Positions 51,936-61,350 of a stretch of 64,000 bases of DNA are shown here, in pieces (position 1 is the stretch's first letter; the number at the start of each line of letters is the position of its first letter). The stretch lies in the NCBI RefSeq assembly GCF_001011115.1, contig NZ_CP008874.1, forward strand, positions 1,998,440-2,062,439, in the 5' to 3' direction. The position numbers and the translations under genes were made by a program. This DNA is from Halanaeroarchaeum sulfurireducens. GTDB taxonomy: Archaea > Halobacteriota > Halobacteria > Halobacteriales > Halobacteriaceae. The notes beneath the pieces were generated by a model. The model made no database searches. It was not told the origin of the DNA and saw only the letters and a list, made by a program, of their open reading frames with translations.

Positions 51936-52023
51936 CTCATCATACCACAATCGACCCGACTGGTCGCTCGTTCCAACTCGTCGCGGCATCGCCGTTCGAA
52001 TACACCCCCAACCGATCCACACA

Positions 52024-53259
52024 ATGTCACAGGAGACGGTCGCGCTCGCCTTTTCGGGCGGGCTCGACACCACGGTCAGCGTACCGCTGCTGAAAGAAGA
52101 GTACGGCTACGACGAGGTCATCGGCGTCACCGTCGACGTCGGCCAGCCCCAGGCCGAGTTCGACGAGGCGACCGAGACTGCCGAAGCGCACGACATCGAG
52201 CACTACCTCGTCGACGCAACCGAGGAGTTCGCCGACGTCTGTTTCGACGCGGTCAAGGCGAACGCCACCTACCAGGGCTATCCCCTGGGGACCGCACTCG
52301 CACGCCCGGTCATCGCCCAGAAGATACTCGACGTCGCCATCGAACACGGCGCGTCGGCGGTCGCCCACGGTGCGACCGGGAAAGGCAACGACCAGCTCCG
52401 GTTTGAGGCGGTCTGGCGCCAGTCCGACCTCGAGGTCATCGCGCCCATCCGCGAACTCGGCCTCACCCGCGAGTGGGAGATCGAGTACGCCAATGAGAAG
52501 GGCCTCCCCGTCGACGCCGGGAACGACGGCGAGTGGTCCATCGACTCGAACCTCTGGAGTCGGTCCATCGAGGGGGGCGATCTCGAGGACCCGGCACACG
52601 TCCCGACCCAGGACATCTACGACTGGACCGACGCGCCCACCGGCGAGACCGCGACGGTCGAGATCGCCTTCGCGGAGGGCGTCCCGATCGGCCTCGACGG
52701 CGAACCGATGGAGCCCGTCGAGCTGATCGAGACGCTCAACGACCTCGCCGGGCAGTACGGCGTCGGTCGCACGGACCTCATGGAGGACCGCATGCTCGGC
52801 CTCAAGGTTCGCGAGAACTACGAGCATCCGGCGGCGACGACGCTCCTCGCGGCACACGAGGCCCTCGAGGGGCTCGTCCTGACCAAGGACGAGCGCCAGT
52901 TCAAAACGCAGATCGACCAGCAGTGGGCCGAGAAGGCCTACGAAGGACTGCTCTCCGTCCCGTTCGTGAGCGCTCTGGAGGGATTCATCGCCGAGACTCA
53001 GACCGCGGTGACCGGCACGGTGACCGTCAAGTTCGAGGGGGGCCAGGCGCGGCCGGTCGCCCGCGAGAGCGAGCACTCGGTTTACTCCGAATCGGCCGCC
53101 TCCTTCGACACGGAGGGCGTCCTCGGGGATATCACCCAGTCGGACGCGACGGGCGTCGCCAAGTACCATGGCTTCCAGGGCCGTCTCGCGAATACGAGCG
53201 GGGAAACCGGGACGGACACTCACGAACTGACCGCCGACGGCGGAAACGACGAGGAGTGA
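52024..53259 (+). CDS. argG: Argininosuccinate synthase
   Basis: Joins citrulline and aspartate using ATP, the penultimate step of arginine synthesis. The 411-residue enzyme has the PP-loop AFSGGLDTTVSV near residue 9, AHGATGKGNDQLRFE near residue 113 and RSIEGGDLEDP near residue 180. It is adjacent to argH, with the stop one base before the argH start. The strongest promoter-like element upstream is 220 bp away, ahead of a small ORF, so its leader is probably long. Confidence 0.96.
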   Translation: MSQETVALAFSGGLDTTVSVPLLKEEYGYDEVIGVTVDVGQPQAEFDEATETAEAHDIEHYLVDATEEFADVCFDAVKANATYQGYPLGTALARPVIAQKILDVAIEHGASAVAHGATGKGNDQLRFEAVWRQSDLEVIAPIRELGLTREWEIEYANEKGLPVDAGNDGEWSIDSNLWSRSIEGGDLEDPAHVPTQDIYDWTDAPTGETATVEIAFAEGVPIGLDGEPMEPVELIETLNDLAGQYGVGRTDLMEDRMLGLKVRENYEHPAATTLLAAHEALEGLVLTKDERQFKTQIDQQWAEKAYEGLLSVPFVSALEGFIAETQTAVTGTVTVKFEGGQARPVARESEHSVYSESAASFDTEGVLGDITQSDATGVAKYHGFQGRLANTSGETGTDTHELTADGGNDEE

Positions 53260-53260
53260 G

Positions 53261-54730
53261 ATGACCGACGGCGACGAGGGTCCCGACACGGTGGTTCGCC
53301 GCGACCGCTTCAGCGGCGGCCCCGCCCGGGAGTTCCTCTCCTCGATGGCCGACGACGAGCGCATCTTCGCCGCGGACCTCGCGGTCGACCGCGCCCACGT
53401 CGCCATGCTCGCCGAGCAGGACATCGTCGCAGACGACGAAGCGGCGATTATCTACCGGGCGCTCGATCGTGTCGAGGAGGGCGGCTTTTCCGGGTTGCCC
53501 GACGGCGAGGACGTCCACGAGGCGATCGAGACGGCCGTCGTCGACGCGGTCGGTCCGGTCGGGGGCAAGATGCACACCGCGCGCTCGCGCAACGACGAGG
53601 TCGCGACGTGCATCCGGTATCGCCTCCGGTCGGATTTGCTGGAGGTCGCCAGGGTCGCGGCCGGCTTCCGCGAGCAGGTGGCCGACACCGCCGCGGCGAA
53701 CGTCGAGACGGTGATGCCCGGCTACACCCACCTCCAGCCCGCACAGCCCACGACGGTCGCCCACTGGCTCTCGTCGTACGTTCAGGCGGCCGAGCGTGAC
53801 ACGGCCCGCCTGCTCGACGCCTACGACCGCACGAACCGGTCGCCCCTCGGCGCGGCGGCGTTCGCGGGGACGCCCTTCGACGTCGACCGAGAGCGGACGG
53901 CCGACCTCCTGGGCTTCGACGGCCTCGTCGAGAACGCGATGGACGCGGTCTCCACGCGGGACTTCCTCCTCGAATCCGTCGCGGCGCTCGCGGGCCTCGC
54001 GAACACGCTCTCCGGACTGGCCGAGGATCTGGTCGTGCTCGCCAACAAGGGGCTCGTGGCCGTGCACGACGACTACGCCTCGACGTCCTCGATCATGCCC
54101 CAGAAGAAGAATCCGGACACCCTCGAACTCGTCCGCGCGACAGCGGGCGATGCGAGCGCGGCCCTGAACGGGCTGCTTACCACCCTGAAGGGGCTGCCCC
54201 GGTCGTACAACCGCGACCTGCAGAACGCGACCGGGTACGCCTGGGAGGCCGTCGACGCCGTGACCGAGGCCACCGCGGTCGCGGGCGGCGCAGTCGGGAC
54301 GGCCACCTGGCCCGAGAGGGCGCTCGAAGCCGCCGCCGGCGAAGGGTTCTCGACGGCGACCGGCGTCGCCGACCTGCTGGCGATGGGCGGAATGCCGTTC
54401 CGGACGGCCCACGAGATCGTGGCGAGTGCGGCCGAGGACGCGACGGACGGATCGCCCGACCTCGCCACCATCGAAGCCGCCACGCGGGAGGTCACCGGCG
54501 CAGCCCTGTCCGAGTACGTCTCTCGCGAGGCCGTCGAATCGGCGCTCGACCCGGTCGAGAGCGTCAGTTCGCGCGATTCGCGCGGCGGCCCGGGCCCGGA
54601 CGCCGCCGAGGCCACCCTGAAGGAGCTGACCGCCTCCCTCGAAACCCACCGTGACGCCATCGACGAGCGCCAGCGCCGGATCCAACGGGCGACCGACCGT
54701 CGCCAGGAGGTCGTCGAACGCTATGTGTGA
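53261..54730 (+). CDS. argH: Argininosuccinate lyase
   Basis: Cleaves argininosuccinate to arginine and fumarate. A 489-residue fumarase/aspartase superfamily protein with the signature SSIMPQKKNPD near residue 277, catalytic TARSRND near residue 105 and PGYTHLQPAQPT near residue 153. It begins one base after argG, as an operon. The stretch SRDSRGGPGPDA near residue 427 is a low-complexity insert. Confidence 0.96.
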   Translation: MTDGDEGPDTVVRRDRFSGGPAREFLSSMADDERIFAADLAVDRAHVAMLAEQDIVADDEAAIIYRALDRVEEGGFSGLPDGEDVHEAIETAVVDAVGPVGGKMHTARSRNDEVATCIRYRLRSDLLEVARVAAGFREQVADTAAANVETVMPGYTHLQPAQPTTVAHWLSSYVQAAERDTARLLDAYDRTNRSPLGAAAFAGTPFDVDRERTADLLGFDGLVENAMDAVSTRDFLLESVAALAGLANTLSGLAEDLVVLANKGLVAVHDDYASTSSIMPQKKNPDTLELVRATAGDASAALNGLLTTLKGLPRSYNRDLQNATGYAWEAVDAVTEATAVAGGAVGTATWPERALEAAAGEGFSTATGVADLLAMGGMPFRTAHEIVASAAEDATDGSPDLATIEAATREVTGAALSEYVSREAVESALDPVESVSSRDSRGGPGPDAAEATLKELTASLETHRDAIDERQRRIQRATDRRQEVVERYV

Positions 54731-54882
54731 GCGACCCACGGTCTGTGGCCCGCGGCTGGCCGACCGCCCGCGACCGCCACGACGACCGCCCCGTTGTGGG
54801 GCACATATCACAAAACCGTCAAGGCGCGACGGAAAACGATTCAGTTGAATTGGGCTTTCAGACATCGTTAGACGGTAGTCCG

Positions 54883-54908
54883 GATATTGTAAGCTATCTG
54901 GTAATATC
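54883..54908. promoter_or_regulatory. Inverted repeat upstream of the argW operon
   Basis: GATATT (54883-54888) and AATATC (54903-54908) form perfect six-base arms with a 14-base centre. It lies immediately upstream of the TATA-like CTTAAG (54915-54920) of argW, where an operator for arginine control could be. No regulator gene is nearby. Confidence 0.5.
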
Positions 54909-54947
54909 GACATCCTTAAGTGGGTAGACCGGATACACACGACTGCA

Positions 54948-55112
54948 ATGACAGCGTGTCCCGAGTGCGGGGCCGACGTGGCCCTGCACGACGACCTCGA
55001 AGTGGGAGAGATCGTCGACTGTTCGACCTGCGGTACCGAACTGGAGGTCACCGACGTGAACCCGCCGGTCCTCGAACGAGCCCCGGAGCTCGACGAGGAC
55101 TGGGGGGAGTGA
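54948..55112 (+). CDS. argW: LysW/ArgW amino-group carrier protein
   Basis: A 54-residue zinc protein with CPECG near residue 4 and CSTCG near residue 25, ending in the EDWGE tail whose terminal Glu is joined to the substrate's amino group. The carrier protects the glutamate amino group during arginine (and possibly lysine) synthesis. The ATG at 54948 lies about 30 nt after the TATA-like CTTAAG. The argX start overlaps its stop by four bases (GTGA). Confidence 0.94.
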   Translation: MTACPECGADVALHDDLEVGEIVDCSTCGTELEVTDVNPPVLERAPELDEDWGE

Positions 55113-55999
55113 CCGTGGACGTCGGCCTCCTCTACTCCCGGATCCGCCAGGACGAGAAGCTCCTCCTCGCCGAGCTGCGCGACCGCGGCCACGAGGTGCA
55201 CAAGGTGGACGTCCGCGACCAGCAGTTCGGCCCCCAGGAGTCGAGTGCGGACTTCGACGCGATGGACGTCGTCCTGGACCGGACGCTCGCGACCAGTCGG
55301 TCGCTTTACACCACGAGCTTCCTCGACGCCTACGACGTGCCCGTGATCAACGACGCGGAGACGGCCCGCGTCTGTGCCGACAAGGTCCAGACCACGCTCG
55401 CACTCGCGCAGGCCGACGTCCAGACCCCGGAGACGAAAGTCGCGTACACCGTCGACAGCGCGATGGAGGCCATCGAGTCCTTTGGCTACCCCGTCGTGCT
55501 CAAGCCCGTGGTCGGTTCGTGGGGCCGGCTGTTGGCCCGGATCGAGGACGAACACGCCGCCGAGGCCCTCCTCGAGCACAAGGCGACGCTGGGACACTAC
55601 GAGCACAAGGTGTTCTACATCCAGGAGTTCGTCGACAAGCCGGGCCGCGACTTCCGGGTACTCGCGCTCGACGGCACCCCGGTCGCCGGAATGGTTCGCT
55701 CCTCGGATCACTGGCTGACGAACGCCGCGAAGGGCGCGAAGACGGCCGAACTCGAGATCACGCCAGAGATCGCCGAGATCGTCGAGAACGCGAGCGCGGC
55801 GGTCGGCGGCGGCATGCTCGGCATCGACATCATGGAGACCGAGGACGGCGAGTACACCGTTCACGAGATCAATCACACGGTCGAGTTCAAGGCGCTGACC
55901 GACGCCGTCGAGGTCGACGTTCCCGCGGCGGTCGTCGACTGGCTCGAGGTGAAAGTTGCCCAATCGACCGAGGGCTCCACCGGCGAGGTGACCGCCTGA
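55109..55999 (+). CDS. argX: Glutamate-LysW ligase ArgX
   Basis: A 296-residue ATP-grasp ligase that attaches glutamate to the C-terminus of the LysW carrier. YPVVLKPVVGSWGRL near residue 127 and the metal-binding EINHTVEFKAL near residue 256 define the ATP-grasp core. The NTVEFK-type signature (HTVEFKAL) is that of glutamate-specific ArgX/bifunctional LysX. The start is GTG at 55109, overlapping argW; GTG at 55115 is also possible. Confidence 0.9.
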   Translation: MTVDVGLLYSRIRQDEKLLLAELRDRGHEVHKVDVRDQQFGPQESSADFDAMDVVLDRTLATSRSLYTTSFLDAYDVPVINDAETARVCADKVQTTLALAQADVQTPETKVAYTVDSAMEAIESFGYPVVLKPVVGSWGRLLARIEDEHAAEALLEHKATLGHYEHKVFYIQEFVDKPGRDFRVLALDGTPVAGMVRSSDHWLTNAAKGAKTAELEITPEIAEIVENASAAVGGGMLGIDIMETEDGEYTVHEINHTVEFKALTDAVEVDVPAAVVDWLEVKVAQSTEGSTGEVTA

Positions 56000-57075
56000 T
56001 GGCCACGGGCGCGACTCCCGAAACCGGGGCGGGGACGGCGGACACGGTCTCCGCATCGGTCGTGGGCGCGAGTGGATTTACCGGGGGCGAGCTGCTCCGG
56101 CTGCTGGCCGGCCACCCGCGGTTCGCGGTGGCCCAGGCGACCAGTCGCGAGTACGCAAATCGTACCGTCGGTAGCGTCCACCCGAACCTTCGCCACCTCG
56201 ACGTCAGGTTCGTTTCTCCCGACGAGATAGAACCGGTCGACGTCCTGTTCGCCGCGATGCCTCACGGCGCCTCGATGGAGCGTATCGAGGAGTTTCGCGA
56301 CCTGGCCGGAACGGTCGTAGACCTGAGTGCGGACTTCCGCCTCGACGACGCGACCAAGTACGACGAGTGGTACGACGGTCACACGGCCCCCGAGCACCTC
56401 GACGACGCCGTGTACGCGCTACCCGAGCGCCATCGCGACGAACTGCCGGGCGCCGACATCGTGGCGAGCGGTGGCTGCAACGCGACCGCGACGATCCTGG
56501 GTCTCGGGCCGCTCGCGGACGCCGACCTCCTCGACGGGGCGGACGTGGTGGTCGACGTGAAGGTCGGCTCCTCGGAGGGGGGCGCCGGCGGCGGCGAGGC
56601 CGGCTCGCACCCCGAACGCTCCGGCGTGGTCCGTCCCTACGCCCCGACTGGCCATCGCCACGAAGCCGAGATCGAGCAGGAACTCGGCCTGTCGGTCTCG
56701 TTCACCGCTCACGCGGTGGACATGGTGCGCGGCGCCTCGGCGACCGCTCACGTCTTCCCCGAGGATCTCCCCACAAAGGGGGACCTGTGGACGGCCTTCC
56801 GCGGGGCCTACGAGGACGAACCGTTCGTGCGCCTCGTGGCCGGCGGCGGGGGCGTCTATCGCTACCCCGAGCCCAAGGCCGTCGCGGCGACGAACCACGC
56901 AGAGGTCGGCTTCGAACTCGACGAACGCAACGACCGGCTCGTGGTTTTCAGCGCCATCGACAACATGATGAAGGGCTCGGCGGGGCAGGCGGTTCACGCC
57001 GCCAACGTCGCGCTCGGCTTCGAAGAGACCGCCGGCCTCGACTTTCAGGGGCTCCACCCCGTGGGCGCGCCATGA
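55999..57075 (+). CDS. argC: [LysW]-glutamyl-phosphate reductase
   Basis: A 358-residue NADPH-dependent reductase of the ArgC/LysY family. Rossmann GASGFTGGELLR near residue 23, catalytic Cys in SGGCNATATILG near residue 160, and the FTAHAVDMVRG near residue 235 are present. It reduces the phosphorylated LysW-bound intermediate to the semialdehyde. The start overlaps the argX stop (TGATG). The N-terminal 15 residues are an extension relative to some relatives. Confidence 0.93.
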   Translation: MATGATPETGAGTADTVSASVVGASGFTGGELLRLLAGHPRFAVAQATSREYANRTVGSVHPNLRHLDVRFVSPDEIEPVDVLFAAMPHGASMERIEEFRDLAGTVVDLSADFRLDDATKYDEWYDGHTAPEHLDDAVYALPERHRDELPGADIVASGGCNATATILGLGPLADADLLDGADVVVDVKVGSSEGGAGGGEAGSHPERSGVVRPYAPTGHRHEAEIEQELGLSVSFTAHAVDMVRGASATAHVFPEDLPTKGDLWTAFRGAYEDEPFVRLVAGGGGVYRYPEPKAVAATNHAEVGFELDERNDRLVVFSAIDNMMKGSAGQAVHAANVALGFEETAGLDFQGLHPVGAP

Positions 57076-57887
57076 TCGTGGTGAAGATTGGCGGCGCGCG
57101 GGCCGTCGACCCCCAGGGAGCGATCGACGACGTCGCCACGCTCGTGGGCGAGGGCGAGGCGGTCGTCGTGGTCCACGGCGGTTCGACAGCCGTGGACGAC
57201 GCCCTGGAGGCGGTGGGTACCGAGCCCGAATACGTCGAGACCCCCGACGGCGTCACGGGCCGGTTCACCGACGCGGAGACGATGGACGTCTTCACGATGG
57301 CGATGGGCAAGGTCAACACCGACCTCGTGACCGACCTCCAGAACGCGGGCATTTCGGCGGTCGGCCTCAACGGGGTCGACGGTGGCCTGCTCACCGGTCG
57401 CCGCAAGTCCGCCGTCAAGGTCCGCGAGGACGGCAAGACGAAGATCCGGCGCGGCGATCACTCCGGGACCATCACGGACGTGAACGAGGACCTCCTGGAG
57501 ACGCTGCTCGACGCCGGCTACACCCCCGTCGTGAGCGTACCAATGCTGGCCGAGGACGGCGTGGCCGTCAACACGGACGCAGACCGGGCTGCCGCGGCCG
57601 TCGCCGGTGCCACGGGCGCCTCGCTGGTCGTCCTGACCGACGTGGCCGGCGTCTACGAGGATCCCGCGGATCCGACGACCCGCATCGAATCGGTCGACTC
57701 CCCCGCGGCCCTCGACCGGACGAAGGCGGCCGCTGAGGGGTTCATGACAAAGAAAGTCCTGGCCGCGACCGAGGCGCTCGAGGGGGGCGCCGCCGAGGTC
57801 GTAGTCGCCGAGGCGACGGCGGAGACGCCCATCGTGTCGGCCCTCGAGGGCGACGCCACCAGATTCGAACCGGACGCGATAGCATGA
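57072..57887 (+). CDS. argB: [LysW]-aminoadipate/glutamate kinase
   Basis: A 271-residue amino-acid kinase family protein. KIGGARAV near residue 5, VVHGGSTAVDD near residue 34, and the DVAGVYEDPADP near residue 193 are the family motifs. It phosphorylates the gamma-carboxyl of the LysW-linked glutamate. The start overlaps the argC stop by four bases (ATGA). Confidence 0.93.
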   Translation: MIVVKIGGARAVDPQGAIDDVATLVGEGEAVVVVHGGSTAVDDALEAVGTEPEYVETPDGVTGRFTDAETMDVFTMAMGKVNTDLVTDLQNAGISAVGLNGVDGGLLTGRRKSAVKVREDGKTKIRRGDHSGTITDVNEDLLETLLDAGYTPVVSVPMLAEDGVAVNTDADRAAAAVAGATGASLVVLTDVAGVYEDPADPTTRIESVDSPAALDRTKAAAEGFMTKKVLAATEALEGGAAEVVVAEATAETPIVSALEGDATRFEPDAIA

Positions 57888-59005
57888 GTGGATTCGTCTT
57901 CTCCCAGAAACCGATCGAGATCGAATCGGGCGCGGGACCGTACCTGACCGACACGAACGGCACCCAGTACCTCGACATGGGCGCGAGTTACGCGGTCGCG
58001 AGCGTCGGCCATGGCCATCCGGCGGTCGTCCAGGCCGTCAAAGAGCAGGCCGAGGAGTTGCTGTTCGTCCAGGGATCGTATCCGGTCGCGGTACGCGAGG
58101 CGCTCCGCGAGAAGCTCGACGCCATCGCGCCGGGCGGCCTCGACAACGTCTGGCTCGCCAACTCGGGGACCGAGGCGAACGAGGCCGCCCTCAAGTTCGC
58201 CCGCCACGCAACGGGCCGGTCGAAGATCGTGGCGGCGAACCGGGGCTTCCACGGACGGACGATGGGGTCGCTGGCGGCCACCTGGAAAGAGAAATACAAG
58301 CAGGGATTCGGCCCGCTAGCCGGCGATTTCGTCCACGTCCCCTACGACGACCCGGACGCGCTGGCGGCGGCCGTCGACGAGGAGACCGCCGCGGTCATCC
58401 TCGAACCGATCCAGGGCGAGGGGGGCATCCGCCCCGCCTCGACGGCGTACCTGGAGCGGGCGCGTGAGGTGACCGAGGAGGCGGGCGCGGCGCTCATTTT
58501 CGACGAGATCCAGACGGGGCTCGGGCGGACCGGCACGATGTGGGCCCACGAGCCGGCAGGTATCGCACCGGACGTGCTCACGGTCGCAAAGGGCCTCGGG
58601 AGCGGGCTACCGGTCAGCGCGACCCTCGTTGCGGACTGGATCGCCGAGGACCCCGGCAACCACGGTTCGACGTTCAGCGGAAGCCCAATCGTCGCCGCGG
58701 CCGCCGGCGCGACCCTCGACGTCATCGAGTCGGACGGATTGGTGGAGAACGCCGGCACGGTCGGCGGCTATTTGAAATCCCGCCTCGAGGAACTGGAGGG
58801 GCCGCGCGAGGTCCGCGGCGATGGACTGCTGCTCGGGGTCGAGGTGAAACGGGGGGCCAACCGCCACCTCAAGCACCTCGCGCTCGACCACCAGATCCTG
58901 GCGCTCCCCGCCGGCAGGACCGTGATCCGCCTCCTCCCACCGCTGATCGTCTCCGAGACCCACGCCGACGAGACGGTCGCCGCGCTGGCGGAGGTGCTCG
59001 AGTGA
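57884..59005 (+). CDS. argD: [LysW]-ornithine/lysine aminotransferase
   Basis: A 373-residue PLP aminotransferase of the acetylornithine type. ANSGTEANEAALKFAR near residue 90, FDEIQTGLGRTG near residue 206 and the Schiff-base Lys in TVAKGLGSG near residue 231 are present. It converts the LysW-bound semialdehyde to ornithine. Overlaps argB by four bases. Confidence 0.94.
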   Translation: MSGFVFSQKPIEIESGAGPYLTDTNGTQYLDMGASYAVASVGHGHPAVVQAVKEQAEELLFVQGSYPVAVREALREKLDAIAPGGLDNVWLANSGTEANEAALKFARHATGRSKIVAANRGFHGRTMGSLAATWKEKYKQGFGPLAGDFVHVPYDDPDALAAAVDEETAAVILEPIQGEGGIRPASTAYLERAREVTEEAGAALIFDEIQTGLGRTGTMWAHEPAGIAPDVLTVAKGLGSGLPVSATLVADWIAEDPGNHGSTFSGSPIVAAAAGATLDVIESDGLVENAGTVGGYLKSRLEELEGPREVRGDGLLLGVEVKRGANRHLKHLALDHQILALPAGRTVIRLLPPLIVSETHADETVAALAEVLE

Positions 59006-60030
59006 TGGGCGGCGGCCGAACGCTCCTCCGCGACCTCGTCGAGACCCCCTCTGTTTCAGGTAGAGAGACGGCGGCCACCGAGCGTCTCGTCGACGCCTTC
59101 GAATCGGCCGACCGCGAGGTCTGGATCGACGAGGTCGGGAACGTCAGGGCGCCGGCGGACGATAGCGTCCTGCTCACGTCCCATATCGACACCGTTCCTG
59201 GAGAGATCCCCGTCCGTGAAGAGGACGGAGTCCTCTGGGGTCGGGGGGCTGTCGACGCGAAGGGGCCGTTGGCCGCGATGGCGACCGCTGCACTCGAAAC
59301 TGGGGTGAGCTTCGCGGGCGTGGTCGAGGAGGAGACCACCTCGCGAGGGGCTCATCACCTCGTCGAGACGCGGGACGTTCCCGAGGCCGTCGTCAACGGC
59401 GAACCCAGCGGGTGGGCGGGCGTCGTCCTCGGATATCGCGGCTTTCACGCGGGCACGTATCGGGTCGAGGAACCCGCCGGCCATTCGGCGCTGTCGGATC
59501 GGAACGCAATCGAGCGGGCGATGGCGTGGTGGGGCGACGTCAGCGAGGCCGTCGAGGCGACCGATGGGGAGTCCGACACGCCGGTCTTCGAACAGCGAAC
59601 CGCGAAACCGGTCGCCGTCGAGGGTGGCGTGACCGACGACGGCCTGGCGACGGCGGCGACCGTTGACGCCCAGTTCCGTCTGCCGCCGGGGACGACGGGC
59701 GACGACGTCGAGGCCACGGTCGCGGACGCGACCGACGCGGGCGGCGTCGAGTGGGAGACGCCGATCGCCCCGGTGATGCGGAGCCCACGAAACGCGGTCG
59801 CGCGGGCACTCAGGGCCGGCATCCGGGCAGGGGACGGCGAGCCGACGCATCTGCGCAAGACCGGCACCAGCGACATGAACGTCTACGCCGAGGCCTGGGA
59901 CGTCCCGATGGCGACCTACGGCCCGGGGGACTCCTCTCTGGATCATACGCCCGACGAACACATCGAACTGGTAGAATTCGATCGGAGCGTCACGGTGCTG
60001 ACCCACGCGGCGGCCGAACTCCGGGAGTGA
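59005..60030 (+). CDS. argE: [LysW]-ornithine/lysine hydrolase
   Basis: A 341-residue M20-family metallopeptidase that releases ornithine from the LysW carrier. LTSHIDTVPG near residue 56 and GRGAVDAKGPLAAM near residue 79 hold the metal ligands, and VEEETTSRGAHHL near residue 111 the catalytic Glu. It overlaps argD (TGATG). It ends the operon; ornithine carbamoyltransferase (argF) is not here. Confidence 0.92.
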   Translation: MGGGRTLLRDLVETPSVSGRETAATERLVDAFESADREVWIDEVGNVRAPADDSVLLTSHIDTVPGEIPVREEDGVLWGRGAVDAKGPLAAMATAALETGVSFAGVVEEETTSRGAHHLVETRDVPEAVVNGEPSGWAGVVLGYRGFHAGTYRVEEPAGHSALSDRNAIERAMAWWGDVSEAVEATDGESDTPVFEQRTAKPVAVEGGVTDDGLATAATVDAQFRLPPGTTGDDVEATVADATDAGGVEWETPIAPVMRSPRNAVARALRAGIRAGDGEPTHLRKTGTSDMNVYAEAWDVPMATYGPGDSSLDHTPDEHIELVEFDRSVTVLTHAAAELRE

Positions 60031-60099
60031 GCTGACCCGTTCGACCCGTCCGTGCGCACTCCGACCCCTTTTTGCCCCGTCGTCCCCCACGTGTGAGCA

Positions 60100-61350
60100 A
60101 TGGCCGATCTCACGCTATCGACCGACACCGTGCCGGACGTCGCCGAAGACGGCGTCTGGCTCACCTGTATCGAGTGTGGCGAAGCCTACCCACCCTTCGA
60201 GGACGTCATCTACGAGTGCGCCGAGTGCGGCGGCCTCCTCGAGGCCCGGTACGACGAGTACGCCACCTTCGAGGACTTCGACGGCGAGGGCGTCTGGCGC
60301 TACGCCGACGCGTTGCCCGTGTCGGGAAGCGTGACCATCGACGAGGGGAACACCCCGCTATACGAAGCCCCCGGCATCGCCGCGGACGTCGACGTGGCCG
60401 ATCTCCGGGTGAAACACGAGGGGATGAACCCGACGGGGAGTTTCAAGGACCGCGGCATGACCGTGGGGGTCCGGGTCGCCGAGCGCCTCGGCGTCGACCG
60501 CCTGGTGTGTGCGAGCACGGGCAACACCAGCGCGGCGCTGGCCGCCTACGGCGCCCGCTCGAACCTGGAGACGCTCGTGTTGTTGCCCGCCGGCAAGGTC
60601 GCAGCGGGCAAACTCGCCCAGGCGAGTCTCCACGGCGCGACCATCCTCGAGGTCGACGGCAACTTCGACGACTGTCTCGACATCGTCGCCGAACTCGCGA
60701 ACATGGGCGAGGCCTACCTGCTCAACTCGCTCAACCCCTTCCGTCTGGAGGGCCAGAAGACCATCGGCCTGGAGATGCTCGAACAGTTCGAGGCCGACAC
60801 GGGCGACTGGCCCGACCGCATCGTGCTCCCGGTGGGCAACGCCGGCAACACCGCCGCCCTCCACAAGGCCTTCCGCGAACTGGTCGAGGCGGGCGCGATG
60901 GACGACGAGGAGGTGCCAGCACTCACCGGCGTCCAGGCCGAGGGGGCCGCACCCATGGTCGAGGCCATCGAGAACGACTACGAGGCGGTGCGGGGCTGGG
61001 ACGACGTCGAAACGCGAGCGACCGCCATCCGCATCGGCAAGCCCGTCAACGCGCCCAAGGCACTCCCGGCGATCCGGGAGACCGGCGGCACGGCGGTCGC
61101 GGTCTCGGACGACGAGATCACCGACGCCCAGCGCGCCCTCGCCGAGGACGGGATCGGCGTCGAGCCAGCGAGCGCCGCCTCCGTGGCAGGTCTGCGCAAA
61201 CTCCGCGATGAGGGTGTCGTCGCCGACGACGAGCAGGTCGTCTGTCTGACGACCGGCCACCTGCTGAAGGACCCCGACGCCGCCGCTGCAGCGGGTAGCG
61301 AGCCGACGCAGGTCCCCAACGATGTCGATGGCGTTTTGGACGTGCTCTGA
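60100..61350 (+). CDS. thrC: Threonine synthase
   Basis: A 416-residue PLP enzyme converting phosphohomoserine to threonine. The N-terminus carries a zinc-ribbon-like pair (CIECG near residue 23 and CAECG near 40). PLP Lys is in TGSFKDRGM near residue 112, with SGNTSAA-type STGNTSAALA near residue 139 and VGNAGNTAAL near residue 245. The ATG at 60100 follows a TATA-like CTTTTTGCC about 30 nt upstream. It has its own promoter and is unrelated to arginine. Confidence 0.93.
   Translation: MADLTLSTDTVPDVAEDGVWLTCIECGEAYPPFEDVIYECAECGGLLEARYDEYATFEDFDGEGVWRYADALPVSGSVTIDEGNTPLYEAPGIAADVDVADLRVKHEGMNPTGSFKDRGMTVGVRVAERLGVDRLVCASTGNTSAALAAYGARSNLETLVLLPAGKVAAGKLAQASLHGATILEVDGNFDDCLDIVAELANMGEAYLLNSLNPFRLEGQKTIGLEMLEQFEADTGDWPDRIVLPVGNAGNTAALHKAFRELVEAGAMDDEEVPALTGVQAEGAAPMVEAIENDYEAVRGWDDVETRATAIRIGKPVNAPKALPAIRETGGTAVAVSDDEITDAQRALAEDGIGVEPASAASVAGLRKLRDEGVVADDEQVVCLTTGHLLKDPDAAAAAGSEPTQVPNDVDGVLDVL

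Noticed and set aside
53132-56056. A 974-codon open frame on the minus strand across argH, argW, argX
   Set aside because: It is opposite clearly identified genes, lacks any known motif and reflects the high GC content.
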